64,000 nucleotides of DNA. Origin: Sebastes aleutianus (taxonomy: Eukaryota; Chordata; Actinopteri; Perciformes; Sebastidae). Where the stretch lies: the NCBI GenBank assembly GCA_916700875.1, contig CAKAKS010000062.1, positions 3,187,373 to 3,251,372 of the forward strand, given 5' to 3'. The position numbers were made by a program, and so were the translations under genes. Positions 56,859 to 64,000 of the stretch are shown one piece after another (the first letter of the stretch is position 1; each line of letters opens with the position of its first letter). Under the pieces are notes generated by a model. It made no database searches and was not told the origin of the DNA. It saw only the letters and a program-made list of their open reading frames with translations.

Positions 56859-57004
56859 GTAAACTTCTATCTTAATTCCCATTTCTTTCAGCATAGTCCA
56901 ATGAATATTGAATAAGACTCAGTTACACGTTAAGGTTGTGATAAACTGACAAATGGTAGGTGTTTATTTTTCTCTCTTCCCTCTCTTTCCTGAACTACAC
57001 GTAG

Positions 57005-57226
57005 ATTCCCAGGGAACAAGTTCGTCCGGCTCTTCCGAGGGCACAACTTCGTCCGCCAGTCCACTGCTTGATGTCGTAACCAATTCAGTGCTGGATCTTT
57101 CAGGCTGCCGCCCTGATGATACGGTCATCCTGAAATTTGTATCCTGCGACTGATGATACAGTCATTCTAGATGATGATTACAGCCCTTCCAGAAAACGGC
57201 AGAAGGAAGATCAAGATGCCAAACGT
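57005..57226 (+). CDS. Ubiquitin-fold protein, Ser-rich C-terminal exon (frame broken)
   Basis: Acceptor cacgtag, phase 1 in. It reads SQGTSSSGSSEGTTSSASPL and LDVVTNSVLDLSGC, then RPDDTVILKFVSCD and a stop at 57151-57153. A second copy of the short motif follows directly (gatgatacagtcattctaga, 57156-57175), which in a shifted frame continues DDTVILDDDYSPSRKRQKED and DAKR to a good donor (gtaagt at 57227). So a small tandem duplication of about 31-37 bases has probably broken an exon that once ran on with an NLS-like KRQKED/AKR. Alternatively this copy ends early on purpose. Confidence 0.7.
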
Positions 57227-58799
57227 GTAAGTTGATGTGTAAAATGTATGTTGTGATAGCTTCCTTTGAATCCTTTTGGATCATTTAAGTGGCGTTTTAG
57301 GCAAAATTTAAGATGTTGATGTTTGCAATGTGTCCTCTAGGGGGTAATCTAGGTAGCAGGATGCGATGGCCTTAAGGAATTTGGCTGTTTGTATGAAATT
57401 TAATTTCTGAAACCCAACTTGAATATTTGATAACAGAGTAAAGTCATTTATTGATCATTACCATTTAGCAAGATCAAAAGTTGTTGGTTGTCTGGCTGAG
57501 GTAATCCTGCTTCCATATATATCCTCCTAATGGAATTTTCCGTCATCATTTGTATTTCCCTAAGGGTGGTTTGTTGTATTTTAGTGATGGTTGAAAAGGA
57601 GTTATTGTTATTCAACCTACAGACAACTTTCTATCATCTGCCACCATACTGATAGATTCCAACCAAGATCTTTACAATTCAGCTACTAGGGCTGTCACTT
57701 TTCTTAAAGGAGAGATTTGCTAATTTTTAACCTATCTCAGTCTATCTGCATATAGTATGAAAAATGCCCGCATTTGTTGTAGACATTCTCTGGGGCACAG
57801 CGACATCGTTTGGCGTTTTTCACACTATATGCGGATAGATTGAGATAAGGTTGTAAATCGGCAAATCTCTCCTTTTAAAAATGTTATTTGAACACCTGCT
57901 GGAATAGAAAACCCACTAATCTCTGGGAAGTTGAAAGTCCAATAGTAAATCTAACTGCACTCCACATAGTGTTATAGATGGAATATTTCAAAGCCATTTT
58001 AGCATGTTTGAACAGTGTTTCAAATGAAAAATGTATTTATTTTTCGGCACTTGAGTTGGCAGCAGCAGTATAATGTATGAACATATAGTCAAATCTTCTA
58101 AAGCCAAATATGTCTCACCACTGGAAAAAAAAAATTCTGAATTTGGCCAATTACTAAAATCAACACAAACACACATGAAGGCAGGTGCACTCTCACATCA
58201 CAACTCATTCAGTGGCCAATTCGATAATATTTTGGTATGAATCGGTTGGTAGATTCCAGATGATAGTGAAGTTTGTTCTGGGTTGAAAATAGCTAGAATT
58301 ATCCTCTATGTGTATCCTCTGAAATGCACTTTAAACAATATTTTTCATTATTAAGAGAAAATAGTTAAGATTTTACAATTTGAAATATACCATGTCTTCT
58401 AAGAACACTGTTTTTCTTTTCATCTCTTAAACTGAAAGTGAAGTTTTATTGTTATGTAGCTCGTGTTGGTGTGAGCATGTCTCAAACTACATTTGACCTG
58501 AGGATTAATGTCTTTATTTTTAATAAATTTGTGTTAAGACATGGATATAATGGTGTTTGTTGTTTCTTCCCTGCAAACATTTTTAGTTTTACCTGTTTTA
58601 AGTATCAGGTGGACATGGTAAAGTAGAAAATGCAAAACACTCAAAACTAATTCTGTTGAAGAATGCATTTTATTAGAAAAGAGCTTATTGTATGTGTTGA
58701 GGTAGCTGATGAGATGCCAGTATTTTGTAAAATCAGGACTCTTATTGTGAAAAATGAACAAGTAATACTTGGTGTTGGGTAAGAATAACACTTAAAGGG
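57227..58799 (+). other. Interior of the CAC transposon after the last exon
   Basis: No further exon recognised. A short inverted pair (gagagatttgctaat... at 57710-57765 against ...tcggcaaatctctcc at 57820-57876) forms a hairpin with atccgcatatagtgtgaaaaa-type arms. Confidence 0.45.
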
Positions 58800-60015
58800 A
58801 GTAAGTACACGAGTAAATATGTTTTAACACTGGCAGGAGTCATTCAAAAATCAACACTGTTTGGAGTAATTTCTTAATCAACACTTAGTGTTAAGTTGGT
58901 TTAACACTCATGAAGAGTAAATTAATAAGAGTTAATTCTGATTAACACTTAAAAATTCAGTGTCAACTATAAATAACACCATGAGTGTTATTTTCGTCAT
59001 AGTGTAAAACTTGAGTAACACTTCTCAGTGTAGTGTAGTGTAAAATATTAACTCTTTCTAGAGTTGAATTGACTCTGAAAATTCAACACTATGTTCAGTG
59101 TTATTTTAACACTCTGTAGATAGGGACCATATGTTCACTGACTTAGTGTTAAAATTGACTCTTTAAGTGTTGGATTAACACTGTCGATTTTGCTGTGTAC
59201 AGACCCAGCTCTTTCATGAACATCTCCGCACCTAAAGACATTGATGCTATTGATGATGATGATGATATTGATGACGTTGTTGATTCTGTTAATGATGATG
59301 ATGATGATGACAAACAAAAAAAAGTCTGCTTCTATCCACCCTGTTCATTGCCTCTGTGCACGGCCTGTCGCCACCTGTGTCCGATCGGACTTGAAGCCGT
59401 TGTTGGCACTTACTCACGTTGTCCCCTCCTATCTAAATCCTTGCTTGTGTTGTACGAACTCTCAGATGTACGTCGCTTTTGACAAGAGTATCTGCTAAAT
59501 TAAATTGTAGAACTGTAGAATTTTAGACGAATAGTTATTTTAACTCAATTCCTGTATTATGGGACAGTAACACTTCATTTTACAGGTCCGCAAATTTCAT
59601 GGTAATTAGGTGATAATTAGCAAGTAACCTATTTCAAATTTCTTGGGTATTACTGCCAAATTACCTCAATATTTACCTCAAAAATGTATCAAAAAACTCC
59701 TTTATTACAAACATTATTTAATAATTATATTCCGCTGTTTCCCAATAGCTGATCATTTATTTAATATATTTCCAGGAAAAAAATACAAAATGAATTGATA
59801 TGCTTTATTTCCGTGTCTGCTGATAAATAGATAATAATTAGCAAATTACTTGAAATGTTTTAAAAAACTCACTGAATCGTGACATTAGCTACCAGGATAC
59901 ATCTGTGTAGACATTAAGTCACACAGCGGTGAGATTTGTGCCTGATCAGAAGTGTCTTCTATTAGTTTAAGTTTTCCACCTCAGCCGCTTCTCAAGCTTA
60001 AGGGCCCTGTTTTAA

Positions 60016-60522
60016 CGGTCCCTTATTGTGAAAAGTGAGATTTTCATGTCTTTTTTTTTATTATAAAGCAGGTTTAAGTGCTGTATAAATACTGTTAAAG
60101 TATCGAAACGCTCAATCCACAGAGAAATACACACAGCCCGTATTCAGAAACTGTGCATTTGAAACAAGCTGTCAGGATTTTTGTCCAGTTGTGATGTCAC
60201 AAGTCTACAATATGTAGACCATTACACAGTGTTAAACGTAAACATTCTAAATGTGTCCCAACTTATTTCCTGTTGCAGTGTATGTGAACAGCTGACAGAA
60301 AGTAAACATGGACCCAAGCTGTTGCCGAGCAACACAATTCCATTGCAATTCCATTGAAATGTGCTAAAACGGAGCGTTTCAGACAGAGGGTAAATACAGG
60401 TATATTCAGGCAGACAGTATGAGGAAAATTAAGTTTTTTTTTAACATTCCAGCATGTAAACATGTTCTAGTAGAAACATAAAATACAAGTATGAACCTGA
60501 AAATTTGCATAATATGGGTCCT
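60016..60522. mobile_element. TTAA element, diverged relative of the 1.5-kb family
   Basis: Ends CGGTCCCTTATTGTG and (inverted) AGGACCCATATTATGC; TTAA at 60012-60015 and 60523-60526. The right 60 bases (agcatgtaaacatgttctagt... gcataatatg) clearly match the ends at 16440-16510 and 20110-20182. Confidence 0.82.
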
Positions 60523-60526
60523 TTAA

Positions 60527-61145
60527 AGCTGCAGTAGGCAGTATATTTTTGGCATCATTGGGCAAAAATTCCATAATAACCTTTCAGCATATTGTAATTC
60601 AAGTGTTCTGAGAGAAAACTAGACTTCTGATCCTCCTCATGACTCTGTTTTCAGGCTTTAGAAAATCTAGCTGGTGAAGGGAAACTTTGACCAATCACAG
60701 GTCATTTCATTGAGAGAGCGTTCCTATTGGCTGTGCTCCGGTCATGTGACCGGGACTTGCCGCTCCTTCACCAGATTTCACAATGGCGACAGGCGTCACA
60801 AACTTTCTCATTTTACAGCTAAACCGTAAACTACAAGATGATTCTGAAAACATTTGAGGCGAGAAATAGACATTACAGTAACATAATATTGATTCATATT
60901 TGATCAGCGCTGCCTAGTTTGACCGTTTGGTCGGAGTTTGCGAGTGATTGACAGCCGGCTCTCATAGACTGCAGCTGGACAGCAGACCTCAGATCAGCTC
61001 TTACTGCTTGTTTTCCTCCGGTCTGTGAAATCTTGCAGATGCCGTTAGGAGCACCAGAGGACACAGAGGCACATGATTTTTTTCAGGTTACCTGTTTCAT
61101 GTACTACTGTCACGATATAGCGACCGTTTTATAAAAATAACTTTT
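60527..61145. mobile_element. TTAA MITE, AGCTTCAGTAG family (right end lost)
   Basis: Begins AGCTGCAGTAGGCAG at the TTAA shared with the previous element and matches 51053-51651 inverted, but stops in the T-run near 61145 without the expected gctccaatctcgcctactt end. Confidence 0.87.
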
Positions 61146-61258
61146 TTTTAATAATAATTAAAAATAATGTTTATAATAAAGTAATTTTCGATCAATATTG
61201 AGGTAAATATTGGGGTAATTTGTCAGTAATTCAAACCAACCTGTAAAATGAAGCGTTA

Positions 61259-61721
61259 ATCGATGTGTCTTCACGGTGTGGAGCATCCTAAATGGAAAAG
61301 TTTGATCATTGTGATTTCGCCTTATTACTCTAGCAGGGTGGGACTCTGAACACTCCTCGGTCCATCTGACGCCTTTGGCCCGAGGGGAGCCGGGGGGTGA
61401 GGAGGGACACGGCCAAGAAAAGAGAAATTTGACTGAGTAAGGATGTTTTCCAGGTGTTTCATGCAGCTCCGCCCCCTGTCAGCCCCGGGTCCAGGCCTCA
61501 GGGTGGAGAGGAGGGAGTGGGGGGGATGCTCCTGGAGTGGGCTCAGACTGCACCGAGAGAGAACAGAACAGCAGCTCAGTCGGCTCCCTGCCCGCACTCA
61601 CAGTTCAGCTGTTGTTCGACAGGGAAGAGAAGTTAGTTCTTGAGAGTTGACGGTTGTTTTTGTTTCCTCTGGTCTCAGCTCGGAGCTGCATCACGGGGCC
61701 CAACTTGCACCTCAAGTCAGG
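61259..61721 (+). promoter_or_regulatory. GC-rich promoter/5' UTR region of a downstream gene
   Basis: The region from about 61330 to 61640 is far more GC-rich than its surroundings, with gccccctgtcagccccggg and gggggg blocks but no TATA box, as in CpG-type vertebrate promoters. A possible 5' UTR intron acceptor (gtttcctctggtctcag) ends at 61678. It lies just upstream of the ATG at 61722. Confidence 0.55.
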
Positions 61722-61776
61722 ATGTCGGAACTTTCCGTGAATGACCACCTCGAAGGGATTTTATCAGATTTCGAAG
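61722..61776 (+). CDS. First coding exon of an unidentified gene
   Basis: ATG in a fair context (gtcaggATGt) opens MSELSVNDHLEGILSDFE and leaves in phase 1 at gaag|gtatgt, a good donor. The 18 residues are acidic and look like the helical start of a cytosolic protein, but I do not recognise the family with confidence. The GC-rich region upstream, the position of the ATG and the donor together support a real first exon. The rest of the gene lies beyond 64000. Confidence 0.65.
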
Positions 61777-62386
61777 GTATGTGGGCTGTGATATTGAATT
61801 ACTTTACTGCTGCACGCTCATAAAACCAAATGTGGGGTCGCAGCTCGAGGCTGCTCAGCAGAATGAAGCCTCCCCTTTCTAAAATTCTCCTGGAAAAATT
61901 AATGGGACTATTTGCTGACAGGTGCGCAAAAACACACCAACATGTAGCAGAGTTTTAGAATGCAAACGACCTTAAAGCTGCGATACAAGGTCAATTTATA
62001 GCCTGTTAGTCAGACAATGAAATGAAGATGTGTTTGTTAGCTCTCTGTGGTATTCGGTGGTCAAATGAAGACCATTCTCTACTACTTTCTGACATTTTAT
62101 TGACCAAATGTATATAGACCAAAGGAATTACTGCAGCTGCACTGATCGATAATCAATAGCCTGTAATTGATGGTAGCAACACTAGTTAGTGTACAATAAT
62201 GTATGGATTGCTTTGCAGCATTCACATAGCACGTCATCTAAAATAAAATATAAACATAGATGAATCACTTCATAATGTTTGGTTTTCTGCGCCTTTGAGT
62301 GAGACTCTCAGTATAATTACAGGAGTCTGATGTAAAACGGTACTAATAACATAGTGTAAGCAAAGCCTTGAGCTCCTGTGTGTGTC

Positions 62387-62432
<46 letters not shown>

Positions 62433-62650
62433 TAAATGCATCCCATAAGCAGACAATAGTATCTTTTAGAAGCAGTGAATCCAGCTCTGTGAATGAGCTG
62501 CTATTTGATCTCTCATTGACTCAAGTGTGTATTCAACATTCCAGTAATGCAATGAATTAATACTTGTATTAGGAGGAAAATTTGATAAATTTACTAGAAA
62601 TAAAAAACAGACAAGTTTAACTTACCCACAAAAGTATATACTGTGTATTA

Positions 62651-63056
62651 GGGGTGTAAGGAAATATCAGAGAAATTGTTTTTATTGTTGCGATATCATG
62701 TTTTGTAATACTGTATTGACTCTCAAAAATACTGCATACATTTTTAATTGATATTTTACATGCAAAGATGAACTCAGTCAGTACTTTAATTCATTGGCAA
62801 AGAGATGTGCCCTCTCAAAGTAGTGCTATGATGTTTGACGTTACAGTGAAATGCAGGATCCACTGTTCTGATTGCAGAAAAAAAGTAAACTTTTTTAAAC
62901 TCAGATTTTATGCATATGGTGGTATTTTCTTTTTTACTATGACAGTTTTCCAAAAATTTGATAAAAAAATCGCAATATATCGCCTTGCTTACACTATATA
63001 CTGAATCGTAACCCTTTATATCGTGATACGTATCGTGATACACCAGATTCTTGCCA
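62651..63056. mobile_element. hAT-like MITE fragment
   Basis: It starts taggggtgtaaggaaatatc and has tatcgtgatacgtatcgtgatac near the right side, as in fish hAT MITEs of the taggggtgtaacgatac type. The right terminus seems lost. Confidence 0.5.
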
Positions 63057-63717
63057 ATACACAGCCTCAAAACGAGAAAAAAACTGAAGATTCATATTTA
63101 AAGGAATGAGTAAACATTACATGAACAAAAGAGGCTCTTCAGGAAGACTGTATCCTATTGGCTCCAATGAATGAGGCCTATTAATAAATAATTTAGAGCA
63201 ACTAATACTGGATTCTTGAACCAATACTGATATTTTATAGTAAAAAAAAAATTAAATGAAAATCTTGTAATCACACACACACACACAACATGAAAAACAT
63301 TTATGATTAGGATTCTTTGAATGTTTATGGTTATTATTATTGACCAACATATTTAGTGAGCAGCATGGTTAGAATACCGGGTGGGGGTGGGGGGGTCTGT
63401 CCCCCTTAATTAAGACTTGGACCCCCCAAAAGAGGTTAAAATAATATGTTGAGGGGAGTTGAGTACAGACTGCAGATATTACATTAAACAAGCAAGATAT
63501 TGTAGGATTGCAAGGATTTAGTTCACCTCATGGGTGCAAGAGACAGATTTCTGTCAAAAGTGAATTATTTGCTGGATAGTTCTCATGAGACAGATATACT
63601 GTATATAATATACTGTATATAATGTATATACAGTATCCTGTCGCATCCTGTGTGAAACCTACAATGTGTAGTTGTCTTTGTGTTCATATTTATTTCAACC
63701 AAAAACACAATGTTTTT

Positions 63718-64000
63718 CCTTAAACTTAACCAAGTATTTTTTTTTTTGCATAAACCTTAAGAAGTGAAGTTGTAGTTTTGTTGCCTAAATCTAAAAAAGT
63801 GAAGTTTTTGCCTAAACCTAAAGTAGTTGTTGTTTTATTGCCAAAACCCAACTGTTTTTTTTCCTAAGCCTAAAGAAGTTGCAGATTTGATTATGTTGCC
63901 TAAACCTAAAGAAGTTGTTGTTTTTTTGACTAAACCTAAAAAAATTGTAATTTTTTTGCTAAAACCGAAAGAAGTTGTCTTTTTTTCCCCTAAACCTAAA
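63718..64000. repeat. Degenerate tandem repeat (cctaaacctaaagaagttg)
   Basis: Irregular units of about 35-45 bases with the core gcctaaacctaaagaagttg and T-runs; at least seven units run off the window end. Confidence 0.8.

Larger units (their letters stand above)
54816..59197 (+). mobile_element. 4.4-kb CAC-ended transposon carrying a spliced gene
   Basis: The ends CACTGCAAATTC and (inverted) CACAGCAAAATC are flanked by TA (54814-54815, 59198-59199). Removing the element and one TA restores the LINE frame KKKL-QTQLFHEHLRT-stop. Both ends carry many short agagtta/agtgtta subterminal repeats (54835-55100 and 58800-59190), as in CACTA-like transposons. No DDE transposase is recognised. The interior holds GT-AG exons (56344-57226) of a small ubiquitin-fold protein gene. 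It may be an internally deleted member of a larger family. Confidence 0.85.
53494..59526 (+). mobile_element. L2-like LINE 3' end, split by another transposon
   Basis: The C-terminal ORF2 region is clear: LQVIQNAAARLVFNQPR, LRWLPVATRIKFKT, then (after the minisatellite) SLARLFSSVVPRWWNELQ and SIRSEESLSTFKKKL at 54815. The ORF resumes at 59200 with QTQLFHEHLRT-stop (stop at 59230-59232). The 3' UTR follows, with a gat-rich run and a gtcgcttttgacaagagtatctgctaaat tail typical of L2-like elements, ending in tgtagaa repeats. The 5' part is missing (truncated at about 53494). Catalytic RT motifs are not present. Confidence 0.9.
59568..61258. mobile_element. 1.69-kb TIR element with two TTAA elements nested inside
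   Basis: The ends TAACACTTCATTTTACAGGT and (inverted) TAACGCTTCATTTTACAGGT match at 19 of 20 bases. Subterminal ggtaatt/aattacc-rich sequence is at both ends (59597-59670, 61190-61235). Two TTAA elements (60016-60522 and 60527 onward) lie inside. No transposase; the superfamily is undetermined. Confidence 0.85.
61777..64000 (+). other. First intron of the unidentified gene
   Basis: It contains a (gt)n(ga)n microsatellite at about 62376-62433, a hAT-like MITE near 62651-63056, a (ca)n run at 63272-63288, a tatatacagtata palindrome region at 63594-63636, and a simple tandem repeat to the window end. No other exon is seen. Confidence 0.5.

Noticed and set aside
59195..59482. Acidic Asp-rich frame as a new protein
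   Set aside because: It starts in the LINE ORF end and the gat repeat of the LINE 3' UTR.

Overview
The window is animal nuclear DNA: split genes with GT/AG introns, AT-rich spacers and dense nested transposons. Fish-type NLR exons (FISNA-NACHT plus tandem 58-codon LRR exons), DIRS, L2-like LINE and TTAA-MITE content point to a teleost, probably a percomorph; the species cannot be read from the sequence.

The left 42 kb is one plus-strand NLRC3-like immune-receptor locus. Positions 1-18004 hold a tandem array in which the same three short N-terminal exons (called A, B, C here; B and C are exactly 117 nt, phase 2 to phase 2) recur three times, plus the tail of a fourth set at position 1. Each set is separated by a minus-strand non-LTR retrotransposon that is part of the repeated unit (period about 5.8 kb; the third unit is longer because of a hAT and a 1.5-kb TTAA element). 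A linker exon (20287-20381) and the large FISNA-NACHT exon (21379-23236) follow, then five LRR exons (28028-33478). A candidate terminal exon (41447) and an AATAAA (41754) close the gene. The splice phases agree across all of these exons. The last intron carries a Tc1-like transposon inside a DIRS retrotransposon inside a TTAA MITE.

From 42 to 53 kb I see no complete host gene. There is a THAP-like exon fragment, a hAT MITE with a perfect 8-bp target duplication, and a 1.5-kb inverted duplication (arms 45726-47221 and 51049-52603) whose inner borders are TTAA sites. One arm belongs to a chain of three TTAA elements sharing their target sites.

From 53.5 to 59.5 kb an L2-like LINE 3' end has two unusual features. 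A 40-bp minisatellite of about 23 copies grew out of its own coding sequence, and a 4382-bp CAC-ended transposon sits at a TA target within the last codons of its ORF. That transposon carries a spliced gene for a small ubiquitin-fold (CIDE-N/PB1-like) protein with a disrupted C-terminal exon; this is the most novel-looking item here. A further nested TIR element (59568-61258) follows. The window ends with a GC-rich promoter region, a short first coding exon (61722-61776) of an unidentified plus-strand gene, and part of its first intron.
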